From: an uncultured Bacteroidota bacterium | GTDB taxonomy: Bacteria; Bacteroidota; Bacteroidia; B-17B0; Aurantibacillaceae | Direction: 5' to 3' | Length of the DNA: 64,000 nt | Assembly (NCBI GenBank): GCA_903893815.1 | Contig: CAITNS010000053.1 | Coordinates: 62,001-126,000, forward strand | In this document: one piece after another, positions 25,763-33,662 of the stretch | Position numbering within the stretch: the stretch's first letter is position 1 | Layout of the letters: every line of letters starts with the position of its first letter | The notes under the pieces: model-generated | Databases searched by the model: none | The model's input: only the letters and a program-made list of their open reading frames with translations | What the model was told of the DNA's origin: nothing | Translations under genes and position numbers: made by a program

Positions 25763-26659
25763 ATGAGTACCAACAAAAAACCAGCATTAGGAAGAGGATT
25801 AAGTGCATTGTTAGAAAATGCTAAAACCGATATTACAACCAAACAAACAGGCGACGCAACTCCTGTAGTAGGTTCTATCGCTATTATTAGAATAAAAGAT
25901 ATTGAAACCAATCCGTTTCAACCACGTACTAATTTCGAAGAAATTGCCTTACAAGAATTATCTGACTCCATAAAACAACATGGCATCATTCAACCAATCA
26001 CCGTTCGTAAATTAGGTTATGATAAATACCAATTGATTTCGGGTGAGCGTCGTTTTAGAGCTTCACAATTAGCTCAATTGACTGAGATTCCAGCATACAT
26101 TCGAGTAGCTAACGATCAGGCGATGCTAGAAATGGGATTGATTGAAAACATTCAACGTGAAGATTTAGATCCAATTGAAATCTCATTAAGCTACAAACGT
26201 TTAATCGACGAATGTAATATCACTCAAGAACAGTTAGGCGAAAAAGTAAATAAACAACGTAGTACGGTTACCAACTTTTTACGTTTACTAAAATTACCTG
26301 CTGTTATTCAAAAAGCGGTGCGTGATAAAGATATTTCGATGGGACACGCTCGTGCATTATTGAGTGTTGAAAATGAAGATAAGCAATTAGCTATTTTTGC
26401 TATGGCGGTTGAAAATGAACTATCGGTTCGTCAAATTGAAGAATTAGCACGTGGCGAGAAATTACAATTCAAACCAAAAACCACTCGTGTAGAAAAACCA
26501 TTAACTATTGAAGACAAACAAATTGCTAAAAAATTAGAGAAAATTTTCAGTAAATCTTTCGACTATAAACGTAGTCCAAAAGGTACTGGCTCTATCACTT
26601 TGAGCTTTAGTAACGACACCGAACTTCAACACATTTTATCTTTTTTTGACATAAATTAA
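25763..26659 (+). CDS. parB: ParB/Spo0J partition protein
   Basis: A 298-residue ParB/Spo0J protein. The N-terminus KPALGRGLSALLENA is typical. The CTPase/ParB domain has TNPFQPRTNF, GIIQPITVRK and ISGERRFRAS, with the ENIQREDLDPIE box. The HTH region follows as TQEQLGEKVNKQRSTVTNFLRLLKLP and MGHARALL. A basic C-terminal dimerisation domain ends the protein. It binds parS and loads SMC/ParA. I did not find a parS-like GTTTCACGTGAAAC site in the window. An 11-bp-stem terminator follows at 26668. Confidence 0.93.
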   Translation: MSTNKKPALGRGLSALLENAKTDITTKQTGDATPVVGSIAIIRIKDIETNPFQPRTNFEEIALQELSDSIKQHGIIQPITVRKLGYDKYQLISGERRFRASQLAQLTEIPAYIRVANDQAMLEMGLIENIQREDLDPIEISLSYKRLIDECNITQEQLGEKVNKQRSTVTNFLRLLKLPAVIQKAVRDKDISMGHARALLSVENEDKQLAIFAMAVENELSVRQIEELARGEKLQFKPKTTRVEKPLTIEDKQIAKKLEKIFSKSFDYKRSPKGTGSITLSFSNDTELQHILSFFDIN

Positions 26660-26667
26660 CTAACCAT

Positions 26668-26705
26668 TAATCACAGTAAATCTATTTATTAGCCTACTGT
26701 GATTA
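26668..26705 (+). terminator. terminator-like hairpin after parB
   Basis: TAATCACAGTA (26668-26678) pairs perfectly with TACTGTGATTA (26695-26705) across a 16-nt loop, followed by TTTTT. It lies nine bases after the parB stop and 12 bases before the next gene start, consistent with a Rho-independent terminator. Confidence 0.65.
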
Positions 26706-26716
26706 TTTTTGATTAG

Positions 26717-27295
26717 GTGAAAGTTTTATTATCATACATATTGTTGTTTATTAGCTGTTCAATTGTTCATGCTCAACAAAACGACTCCATATATCGCGCA
26801 TACAAAAAAGATTCTGTTCAAGCTAAGCGCGCTGTAAAAAAAGCAATTTATGGTAATGCTCGAAAAGCCACTATTATGAGTGCTTGCTTCCCCGGACTCG
26901 GACAAATTTATAATAGAAAATATTGGAAGGCTCCAGTTATTTATGTGGCATTAGGAGGAATTGGCTATTGGGGAATTACCAATCAAGTTAAATACAAATA
27001 CTATAGTAACAATTTAAGAGCCGCCAATGATGATGATGCAAACACTATAAATGAAACACTTTATAGTAGCGATCAATTAATTACCCAAAAAAAATACTAT
27101 CAAAAGTACAGAGACATTTCTATTATGTTAGGCGCGCTTGTGTACTTAGTTAATATTATAGATGCTAATGTGGATGCGCATTTACGAACATTTGATGTGA
27201 GTGATGATTTAAGTTTACAATTAAATCCCTACTCGAACTTAGATTACAACAATAAATTACAAGCAGGATTATCTTTGAAATTAAAATTTAAATAA
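26717..27295 (+). CDS. DUF5683 membrane protein
   Basis: A 192-residue protein with a signal peptide (residues 1-19, ending HAQQ) and the DUF5683 block RKATIMSACFPGLGQIYNRKYWKAPVIYVALGG. A second hydrophobic stretch is ISIMLGALVYLVNIIDANVDAHL. The family is almost confined to Bacteroidota and typically lies between parB and dapB, as here; its function is unknown. The start is GTG at 26717. The LGQIYNRKYW motif resembles TM2-type domains. Confidence 0.85.
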   Translation: MKVLLSYILLFISCSIVHAQQNDSIYRAYKKDSVQAKRAVKKAIYGNARKATIMSACFPGLGQIYNRKYWKAPVIYVALGGIGYWGITNQVKYKYYSNNLRAANDDDANTINETLYSSDQLITQKKYYQKYRDISIMLGALVYLVNIIDANVDAHLRTFDVSDDLSLQLNPYSNLDYNNKLQAGLSLKLKFK

Positions 27296-27311
27296 AAGCT
27301 TAACCGCAAAG

Positions 27312-27329
27312 TCCCGATAGCTATCGGGA
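27312..27329. repeat. 18-nt palindrome TCCCGATAG/CTATCGGGA inside a CGCAAAG repeat
   Basis: The perfect palindrome sits between TTAACCGCAAAG (27299-27310) and AGCAAAG, i.e. it splits the CCGCAAAG-nCGCAAAG motif also seen at 843. Other copies are at 42702 (perfect), 42583 and 42628 (one mismatch each), 21742 (end bases differ) and inside the palindrome at 41930. Confidence 0.65.
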
Positions 27330-27360
27330 GCAAAGTAAACTGCGATTAAACAATTACAAT

Positions 27361-28068
27361 ATGAACATTGCACTACTAGGATACGGCAAAATGGGTAAAG
27401 AGATAGAGTCTATCGCTTTGCAAAGAGGGCATACGATTGTTTTAAAAGTAGATGAAACTAATGCATCAACTTTTACAAATGATGAACTTAAAAAAGCTGA
27501 TGTCGCTGTTGAATTTAGCACACCTCACACTGTGATTTCAAATATTAAAAAATGTTTTGATGCACAAGTTCCAATTGTAGTTGGTACAACTGGTTGGTAC
27601 GATTCTTTTACAGAAATTGAAAAAGAATGTCAGCAAAAAAACGGTGGTTTATTTCACGCTACTAATTTTAGCTTAGGCGTTAATTTATTTTTCAAAGTCA
27701 ATTCGTATTTAGCGGAGTTGATGAATAAGTATGATTCCTATAATGTAGAAATGGAAGAGATTCATCACATACATAAATTAGATAAACCAAGCGGAACAGC
27801 TATATCTTTAGCAAATCAGGTACTTGAAAAAATAGAGCGTAAAAAAAACTGGAGTATTACAGATAACAATTCCGACACGTTATTTATAAAAGATGTCAGA
27901 GAAGGTGAAGTTCCAGGAACACATATTATAAAATATACTTCGGCTGTAGACGATATTGAAATCATGCACAAAGCTCATAACCGAAAAGGTTTTGCTTTAG
28001 GTGCTGTAATTGCTGCCGAGTATATTAAAGGCAAAAAAGGTATATTTACCATGAATGATTTAATTTAA
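27361..28068 (+). CDS. dapB: 4-hydroxy-tetrahydrodipicolinate reductase
   Basis: A 235-residue DapB of the lysine/diaminopimelate pathway, reducing HTPA with NAD(P)H. Visible are the nucleotide motif LLGYGKMGKEI (5-15), VEFSTPHTV, VVGTTGWY, the catalytic region EEIHHIHKLDKPSGTA (His-His-x3-Lys) and EIMHKAHNRKGFALGAV. At 235 residues it is the short form usual in Bacteroidota. It follows the DUF5683 gene and precedes lepB, the arrangement seen in many relatives. ATG 27361 is the natural start. Confidence 0.94.
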   Translation: MNIALLGYGKMGKEIESIALQRGHTIVLKVDETNASTFTNDELKKADVAVEFSTPHTVISNIKKCFDAQVPIVVGTTGWYDSFTEIEKECQQKNGGLFHATNFSLGVNLFFKVNSYLAELMNKYDSYNVEMEEIHHIHKLDKPSGTAISLANQVLEKIERKKNWSITDNNSDTLFIKDVREGEVPGTHIIKYTSAVDDIEIMHKAHNRKGFALGAVIAAEYIKGKKGIFTMNDLI

Positions 28069-28187
28069 TAAGACAAGTTGTTTGAGGAAAGTTATTTGTT
28101 ATTAGAAAAAATAAACTCTCAAACAAAATTTAAAACTTATATAACAAATTCAAATAACTAAGATCAAAAAACTAACAACATCAAAAC

Positions 28188-29939
28188 ATGGGCAACATTA
28201 TTTTTTTATTACTCGTTTTAATTTCATTTGCAGGTTTATATAAAATCTTTGAAAAGGCAGGATTACCAGCATGGAAAGCATTAATTCCCATTTACAATTT
28301 TTGGTTAGTTGGCACTATTATTAATCGCCCAAAATGGTGGGGGTTAATTATGATTGTACCTGGGGTAAATTTAATTTTGTATGGTGTATATGGTTTTCAT
28401 TTAGCGCGCGCTTTTAAAAAACGAATGAATAACGATTTAATTGCTGCCGCTTTAATGCCCTATTTATATTTTGCTTATTTAGGTTTTAATAAAGACATTA
28501 AATTTTTTGGTGTAAGTGATATCAAATCTGAATCATCTTTTATTAAAAATTGGGCAGACCCTATCATCTTTGCAGTTGTAGCTGCTTCTATTATTCGTGG
28601 CTTTTTCTTTGAAGCATTTACCATCCCTACTTCATCATTAGAAAAATCATTAATGGTTGGTGATTTTTTATTTGTTAATAAAGTATGTTACGGAGCTAAA
28701 GTTCCGCAAACACCAATGGCCTTTCCTTTTGCTCATCACACCTTACCGTTTACCACTGGAACCCAATCGTATTTAGAGTGGTTGAAATTACCATACATGC
28801 GTTTACCCGGTTACTCAAAACCAAAAAATGGAGAGATTGTAGTGTTTAACTATCCTGATGGAGATACTGTTACTATTGGTACTCAGCAATACACGAGTTA
28901 TTACGAAATGGTAAGAAGATTTGGATACACCAACATGAATAATCCAAACTTTAAAGTTGACTTAGGTGGCATGAGTATAAAAAACGGAAAAAAAGTTGGC
29001 CGCCCAGTTGATAAGCGCGAACACTATGTAAAACGCTGTGTTGGAATTGCTGGAGATAAATTAGAAATTAAAGATGGTGAATTATACATCAATGATAAAA
29101 AACAAGCCATGCCAGAGCACGCTCAGCATTTTTATGAAGTCACAACAAAATCTTTTCCTTTACATACAATTGAAGCAGATCCTCAAACTGGCAATCAAGG
29201 TTATGTAATGAATGCAGAGTTCTTAGACAATTTTGATATTTATGTAACTGAAGCATACATTAAAGATTTAAGACAAGATACTTCTGTATATCTAATGAAT
29301 ATGCCAATTGATGTTGCTGAAAAAATTAAAAATACGCCAGGAGTTATCAAAGTAAAAAAACAAATTGATCCAAAAGGAGAATATAGTTCAAGCATTTTCC
29401 CTCACAATCCAAAATTCCCATGGAATAACGATAACTTTGGTCCAATAACACTGCCTAAAGAAGGGATGACGGTTAGCATTGATACAAATAACTTATGTAT
29501 TTATGAAAAAATGTTGAGTACCTATGATAACGGTATTCATCAAATAACAACATCAGGTGCGCAAGTATTATATGATGGGAAACCTATTACGTCTTACACC
29601 TTTAAACAAGATTATTATTGGATGATGGGAGATAACCGTCATAATTCAGCAGATAGCCGCAGTTGGGGAGTAGTACCTTTTGACCATGTAGTTGGGCGCC
29701 CTGTATTTGTATGGTTTAGTATGAAAGATCCTAAAAACAATCCGATAAGTGGTAATTCAATTGTTGGTTCTTTAACTAAAAACTCTAAAGAAGGTAAATT
29801 CCGTTGGGAACGTTTTATGTGTTATGTTGGACAAGACGGATTAGTGTCATGGAAAATTCCCGTAGCCATTATTGCCTTATTAGGCTTTGGTTATAACTTT
29901 TGGAGTAAAAGAAAAGATAAGAAAAAAAATAAAAAATAG
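28188..29939 (+). CDS. lepB: signal peptidase I with N-terminal DUF5684 membrane domain
   Basis: A 583-residue type I signal peptidase, much longer than the E. coli enzyme. Residues 1-105 form a DUF5684-like membrane domain (AGLPAWKALIPIYNFW, GVNLILYGVYGFHLARAF). The S26 catalytic domain follows with serine S150 (IPTSSLEKSLMVGDF) and general-base lysine K282 (HYVKRCVGIAGDKL). The C-terminal box is MMGDNRHNSADSRSWG. A large insertion of about 150 residues lies between the two halves, and a TM segment closes the protein (IPVAIIALLGFGY). It cleaves signal peptides of exported proteins, including T9SS cargo. The long form is common in Bacteroidota. Confidence 0.93.
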   Translation: MGNIIFLLLVLISFAGLYKIFEKAGLPAWKALIPIYNFWLVGTIINRPKWWGLIMIVPGVNLILYGVYGFHLARAFKKRMNNDLIAAALMPYLYFAYLGFNKDIKFFGVSDIKSESSFIKNWADPIIFAVVAASIIRGFFFEAFTIPTSSLEKSLMVGDFLFVNKVCYGAKVPQTPMAFPFAHHTLPFTTGTQSYLEWLKLPYMRLPGYSKPKNGEIVVFNYPDGDTVTIGTQQYTSYYEMVRRFGYTNMNNPNFKVDLGGMSIKNGKKVGRPVDKREHYVKRCVGIAGDKLEIKDGELYINDKKQAMPEHAQHFYEVTTKSFPLHTIEADPQTGNQGYVMNAEFLDNFDIYVTEAYIKDLRQDTSVYLMNMPIDVAEKIKNTPGVIKVKKQIDPKGEYSSSIFPHNPKFPWNNDNFGPITLPKEGMTVSIDTNNLCIYEKMLSTYDNGIHQITTSGAQVLYDGKPITSYTFKQDYYWMMGDNRHNSADSRSWGVVPFDHVVGRPVFVWFSMKDPKNNPISGNSIVGSLTKNSKEGKFRWERFMCYVGQDGLVSWKIPVAIIALLGFGYNFWSKRKDKKKNKK

Positions 29940-30106
29940 CCACATAGAAACATAGAAAATCCAATAAAAACTATTAATAATAGTAGCAGATAGAAAACAT
30001 GTTTTTTCACATAGGCAGCTATCTTAAAGCGTAGCTTATTTGCTGGTCTTTCAAGTAACCAAACCTATGTGCCTATTCCGAAATAAATTCGGAACAAGAT
30101 GTGGTT
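29940..30106. repeat. intergenic element with CCACATAG terminal inverted repeats
   Basis: The left end reads CCACATAGAAACATAG (29940-29955). The right end in reverse complement reads CCACAT, then AGGCACATAG once an interrupting hairpin is removed. That hairpin is TTCCGAA/TTCGGAA (30076-30082, 30088-30094). So a MITE-like element carries a small palindrome inside its right inverted repeat. The centre (30000-30050) is unremarkable and non-coding. Confidence 0.5.
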
Positions 30107-30119
30107 AAAATAAAACGTT

Positions 30120-30335
30120 ATGAATCAATCAGAAGTATTATTAGAATTAGTGAAATTTAAAATGCCATTTGGCAGATATAAAGGCACTGTTTTAGCAAAC
30201 CTTCCTGTTTCGTATTTAGAATGGTTTCAGCGCAAAGGCTTTCCTGATGGTAAATTAGGAATGATGCTAGCAACTATATATGAGATAAAATCTAATGGAT
30301 TGGAGTATTTATTAGAGCCTTTAAGGAAGTTGTAA
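30120..30335 (+). CDS. DUF3820 family protein
   Basis: A 71-residue protein with the DUF3820 pattern MPFGRYKGTVLANLPVSYLEWFQRKGFPDGKLGMMLATIYEIKSNGL. The family is small, cytoplasmic and common across Bacteroidota; it has been labelled a putative quorum-sensing-regulated factor, without firm evidence. The fold resembles an exonuclease-associated domain in which GxYKG contacts nucleic acid, but I cannot confirm that. It lies between lepB and a DEAD-box helicase and is probably monocistronic. Confidence 0.8.
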   Translation: MNQSEVLLELVKFKMPFGRYKGTVLANLPVSYLEWFQRKGFPDGKLGMMLATIYEIKSNGLEYLLEPLRKL

Positions 30336-30417
30336 TTGTATATCAATTTATAAGAAATCCACGAAAATCTGCTAAATCAGCGCTATCCGTGTTCCTATTT
30401 ATCAACTAAAAATAACG

Positions 30418-30425
30418 TATCTTTG
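30418..30425 (+). promoter_or_regulatory. -7 box TATCTTTG upstream of the DEAD-box helicase
   Basis: TATCTTTG matches the Bacteroidota -7 consensus TAnnTTTG and lies 16 bases before the ATG at 30442. No clear TTTG is found about 19-20 bases upstream, so the -33 element is weak or absent. The predicted 5' leader is about ten bases. Confidence 0.5.
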
Positions 30426-30441
30426 CCAAAATTATAATGCA

Positions 30442-31773
30442 ATGATTACGTTTAAAGACCTTAACCTTACTAAACCATTACTAAACGCTTTAAGCGATAT
30501 AGGTTTTGACAACCCAACACCTATTCAGGAAAAAGCATTCCCAGTAATCATGTCGGGTAAAGATGCGGTGGGTATAGCTCAAACAGGTACAGGAAAAACC
30601 TTTGCGTATTTATTACCAATTTTGCGTCAATTAACATTCTCAGAACAACGTCAGCCACGTGTATTAATAGTAGTGCCTACTCGCGAACTAGTTGTACAAG
30701 TTGTTGATGAAGTCGCTAAATTATCTGCCTACATGCAAGCAAGATGTGTAGGTGTTTATGGCGGTGGAAACATCAACATTCAAAAACAAAAAGTATATGA
30801 TGGTGTGGATATTTTAGTTGCGACTCCAGGTCGTTTAATTGATTTAACCTTAAGTAGAACTTTACAATTTAATAGCATTCAAAAATTAGTGATTGATGAA
30901 GTAGATGAAATGTTGAATTTAGGTTTCCGCTCTCAATTAATTAAGATTTTAGATATTCTTCCTGAAAAGCGTCAAAACTTAATGTTTTCGGCTACTTTGA
31001 ATGAAGATGTAGAAATGATGATTGACAATTATTTTTACAAGCCCGAATACATTGAATTAATCAGCAGAGGAACACCATTAGAAAAAATCATTCAACAAGC
31101 CTATCATGTTCCTAATTTTTATACCAAAGTCAATTTATTAGAACACTTATTACAAACAGAAAAAAACTTCACGAAAGTATTATTGTTTGTGAAAAATAAA
31201 AAAATAGCAGATGATATTTACAAAGAACTAGAAGGCGAATTTGCAGAAGACATTGGAGTAATTCACTCTAACAAATCGCAACCACAGCGTTTTAGTGCAG
31301 TAAAGAAATTTGACGAGGGAACACATCGTTTATTAATTGCCACAGATGTAATTGCGCGTGGTTTAGATTTAAAAGATGTAACACATGTGATCAATTTTGA
31401 TATGCCATCAAAAGAAGCTAGTGCATACATTCATCGTATTGGTAGAACAGGTCGTGCAGATAAAACAGGTATTGCCATTAGTTTTATCACTAAACTCAAT
31501 TTACCAATGCAAAAGGAAATTGAAACTCTAATGAAGAAAAAATTAGAGATACTAGATATGCCCGAAGCAGTTGAAATATCAGAAAACTTAACGCAGGATG
31601 AAAAACCTGTTACTAGAGATAAATCTTTAAAAAAGATTCCAAAACACGTAACACCAACAGGTGCTTTTCATGAGAAAAAGGATAAAAATAAAAAAGTGAA
31701 CTTAGGTGGTAAACGTCGTCAGGAAAATTTAAGACGTATTGCTGAGAAAAAAGCAAGAACAAAACCTTTTTAA
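30442..31773 (+). CDS. DEAD/DEAH-box ATP-dependent RNA helicase
   Basis: A 443-residue SF2 RNA helicase of the RhlE/DeaD type. Q motif GFDNPTPIQEKAF, motif I AQTGTGKT (46-53), Ia PTRELVVQ, Ib TPGRLID, motif II as DEVD rather than DEAD (VIDEVDEML), III SAT (MFSATL), V ATDVIARGLDL and VI HRIGRTGR. A basic, lysine-rich C-terminal tail (about 370-443) likely binds RNA. It probably remodels ribosome assembly intermediates or mRNA, and such genes are often cold-induced. A TATCTTTG -7 box precedes it. Confidence 0.92.
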   Translation: MITFKDLNLTKPLLNALSDIGFDNPTPIQEKAFPVIMSGKDAVGIAQTGTGKTFAYLLPILRQLTFSEQRQPRVLIVVPTRELVVQVVDEVAKLSAYMQARCVGVYGGGNINIQKQKVYDGVDILVATPGRLIDLTLSRTLQFNSIQKLVIDEVDEMLNLGFRSQLIKILDILPEKRQNLMFSATLNEDVEMMIDNYFYKPEYIELISRGTPLEKIIQQAYHVPNFYTKVNLLEHLLQTEKNFTKVLLFVKNKKIADDIYKELEGEFAEDIGVIHSNKSQPQRFSAVKKFDEGTHRLLIATDVIARGLDLKDVTHVINFDMPSKEASAYIHRIGRTGRADKTGIAISFITKLNLPMQKEIETLMKKKLEILDMPEAVEISENLTQDEKPVTRDKSLKKIPKHVTPTGAFHEKKDKNKKVNLGGKRRQENLRRIAEKKARTKPF

Positions 31774-31808
31774 AACAGACCTCTTTCATAATTCGGTTTT
31801 CACATAAG

Positions 31809-31844
31809 CACTTCGAGTAGCGAGGAACAAGCGTATCGAGAAGG
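31809..31844 (+). repeat. REP-like unit (forward orientation)
   Basis: CACTTCGAGTAGCGAGG...GCGTATCGAGAAGG, the same unit as at 39848 and 40476. It lies between the DEAD-box helicase and the second ORF6N gene. A degenerate partner (32567-32593) lies beyond that gene. TTCGAG...ATCGAGAA gives it partial inverted symmetry. Confidence 0.6.
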
Positions 31845-31957
31845 TTTTTTTACCGGAAACAAATTCATATTGATAAAAAATTTTATATAATGCTACAATT
31901 TATAGCAGAAGCGTATTCCATTTAATTATAATTTTGTTTTTAAAAGAATAATATTTT

Positions 31958-32500
31958 ATGAATAACGCAGATAATAGTATTTTACATGAAGATTTAATTA
32001 TAAATAAAATTCACTTTATTCGAGGTCAAAAAGTAATGTTAGACAAAGATTTAGCCGAAATTTATGGGGTTGAAACCAAACGACTCAAAGAACAGGTTAA
32101 AAGGAATATTGAACGTTTCCCTTCTCATTACATGTTTGAACTCTCTAAAGGAGAAACTGAAATTTCAAGGTCGCAAATTGCGACCTTGAAGCAAGGTGAA
32201 AATATTAAATATTTACCCTATGCTTTTACAGAACATGGAATATTAATGCTATCTGCCGTGTTAAAAAGCCAAAAAGCAATATCAATCAGTATACAAATTA
32301 TAGATATTTTTGTTAAACTAAGAAAAGCTATTCTTGACAATAATGAAATACTGATTGCCTTAAGTAAATTAGATAGGAGGACAGATAATAATACTAAAAA
32401 CATAGAAATTGTATTTAGATATCTGGATGAGTTAATTGATAAACAGGAAACCACTAAACCTCGACCTAAAATTGGCTATAAATTGCCCAAAAATAATTGA
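31958..32500 (+). CDS. ORF6N domain protein, copy 2
   Basis: A 180-residue paralogue of the ORF6N protein at 9787. Shared motifs: HFIRGQKVMLDKDLAEIYGV (19-38), VKRNIERFPSHYMFELSKGE, LPYAFTEHGILMLSAVL and a C-terminal KIGYKLPKNN. Residues 69-78 (ISRSQIATLK), the same place as [10 protein letters not shown] in copy 1, are encoded by a 27-nt palindrome around a central A. REP-like units flank the gene. Regulatory or phage-derived origin is likely; function is unknown. It starts at ATG 31958. Confidence 0.85.
   Translation: MNNADNSILHEDLIINKIHFIRGQKVMLDKDLAEIYGVETKRLKEQVKRNIERFPSHYMFELSKGETEISRSQIATLKQGENIKYLPYAFTEHGILMLSAVLKSQKAISISIQIIDIFVKLRKAILDNNEILIALSKLDRRTDNNTKNIEIVFRYLDELIDKQETTKPRPKIGYKLPKNN
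32164..32190. repeat. intragenic perfect palindrome in ORF6N gene 2
   Basis: Arms TTCAAGGTCGCAA and TTGCGACCTTGAA around a central A. It encodes residues 69-78 of the protein. Its outer arms differ from those in ORF6N gene 1, but the mates change together, and the core AGGTnnCAAATTGnnACCT is shared. Confidence 0.75.
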
Positions 32501-32566
32501 TGGTTATTTTAAGTAAGCACTAAGTATGTTTTCAATCATTTCGTTCCTGCATGTAAGCTGACAATT

Positions 32567-32593
32567 AGCGAGGAACGAGCCTATCGCGAAGGG
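32567..32593 (+). repeat. degenerate REP-like unit downstream of ORF6N gene 2
   Basis: AGCGAGGAACGAGCCTATCG followed by CGAAGGG matches the right two-thirds of the unit at 31809 with several changes. TCGTTCCT at 32541-32548 pairs with AGGAACGA at 32571-32578, so a local hairpin is possible. Confidence 0.45.
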
Positions 32594-32616
32594 TTTTTAT
32601 TGTTGTCTCAATACAT

Positions 32617-32985
32617 TTATTTATAAATCCGTTTTTTCGGCTTTGTATTTTTAAGTAATATCTGTTCAAGTCTTTCGAGTGTTTTACACATCTGTTGCAT
32701 GGTATATTTTACCTCTTCCAATTCTGTTTTAGTAGCATAATAATATTCAGATTTATTTTCTTTAAAAGCACTTACCGCAGTACCCTCATAATAAGCAAAA
32801 AAATCGTGATTTAACACTTTGCTGATGGTTTGCAATTGCCCTGTATCTATGGTTTCTTTCTCAAATACTTTATAAGCCCCGTTGCGGGTTAAATTAATGC
32901 GCTTAGCAAAATCTACAACACTCATAGGCGTTTTATCCAATACCTCTTTAATCTTTTTGCCTATATGAATTTTTGCCTTTGTCAT
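32617..32985 (-). CDS. XRE-like helix-turn-helix regulator with coiled-coil tail
   Basis: A 122-residue protein with an N-terminal HTH (IGKKIKEVLDKTPMSVVDFAKRINLTRNGAYKVFEKETIDTGQLQTISKVL, about 8-58) and a C-terminal amphipathic helix (about 83-118) ending in KPKKRIYK. It is probably a DNA-binding dimer. It is divergent from the T9SS-sorted protein gene at 33122 and convergent with ORF6N copy 2. The frame has TTG at 32988 immediately before ATG 32985; the ATG is chosen. Targets are unknown. Confidence 0.75.
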   Translation of the reverse strand: MTKAKIHIGKKIKEVLDKTPMSVVDFAKRINLTRNGAYKVFEKETIDTGQLQTISKVLNHDFFAYYEGTAVSAFKENKSEYYYATKTELEEVKYTMQQMCKTLERLEQILLKNTKPKKRIYK

Positions 32986-33041
32986 CAAAGCAAAGTTGCT
33001 TTTTTATGTTTTAGGAGCGTTTTTACAATGTTTATTAAAAG

Positions 33042-33073
33042 TTTGCATAGTGTATATATTTATTATACATTTG
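33042..33073 (+). promoter_or_regulatory. Bacteroidota-type promoter TTTG-N20-TACATTTG
   Basis: TTTG at 33042-33045 and TACATTTG at 33066-33073 are separated by 20 bases, matching the sigma-A-type consensus of this phylum. Transcription would start near 33080, about 40 bases before ATG 33122. This supports the short form of the downstream gene over the longer frame from 32996. Confidence 0.6.
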
Positions 33074-33121
33074 TTAGTATTGCTCGCCTCCACTTTTAAA
33101 ATCAAACAAATTAAACCATCT

Positions 33122-33643
33122 ATGAGATTTGATATAAAAAACCAGTTACACTTACTTTTTTGTTGCGTTTTTTTGTTGTTTAATTTGGCCTCAAAGGCTC
33201 AACTTAATACACCAAACGTTATTGCCTCAGCAGGAGGATATTTTTCAAATTCAAATTTTTCAAATTCATACACCATTGGCGAAATGTGTGTGGTTGAAAC
33301 CGCCTTCATAAATGGCGATATGCTTACGCAAGGATTTCAGCAACCCGATTACGAAGTTGAATCAGATGTTATTGAACCGGAATTTTTTATACCTAATGGT
33401 TTTTCGCCAAATGGTGATGGCTTTAACGATACGTGGGATATTCCTTATTTAAATCAATATCCTGATAGCAAGGTAAAAGTATTTAACCGTTGGGGACAAG
33501 AACTATACAGTAGCAATGGAAACTCGAACCCTTGGAATGGCACTTTTAAGGGAAAAGATTTACCAACAGCCGATTACTATTATATTATAGTTATAGAACA
33601 ATTAGAAAAAAAATTAACAGGAACCGTAACTCTTAAAAAATAA
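33122..33643 (+). CDS. secreted protein with type B (CHU_C) T9SS sorting domain
   Basis: A 173-residue protein: signal peptide (about 5-28, ending SKAQ), a short region IASAGGYFSNSNFSNSYTIGEMCVVETAFINGDMLTQGFQQPDYEVE, then a CHU_C domain from about residue 90. That domain shows GFSPNGDGFNDTWDI, VFNRWGQELY, PWNGTFKG and LPTADYYYIIV. The GFQQP segment before the sorting domain is typical of small T9SS-exported proteins. The frame is open to TTG 32996, but ATG 33122 starts a proper signal peptide. A broken copy of its first half lies at 42103. It precedes the collagen-like gene by 19 bases. Confidence 0.82.
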   Translation: MRFDIKNQLHLLFCCVFLLFNLASKAQLNTPNVIASAGGYFSNSNFSNSYTIGEMCVVETAFINGDMLTQGFQQPDYEVESDVIEPEFFIPNGFSPNGDGFNDTWDIPYLNQYPDSKVKVFNRWGQELYSSNGNSNPWNGTFKGKDLPTADYYYIIVIEQLEKKLTGTVTLKK

Positions 33644-33662
33644 ACAACTAATAATTTAATTT

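Noticed and set aside
24838-26659. Possible parS site near parAB
   Set aside because: No GTTTCACGTGAAAC-like 14-16-mer was seen in or near the genes; the only repeat there is a heptamer microsatellite.
28079-28125. TGTTTGAG/CTCAAACA inverted repeat after dapB
   Set aside because: Eight-base stem with a 31-base loop and no clear T-run; not convincing as a terminator or riboswitch.
32996-33121. N-terminal extension of the T9SS-sorted protein from TTG 32996
   Set aside because: The promoter TTTG-N20-TACATTTG lies inside this stretch and ATG 33122 starts a proper signal peptide.
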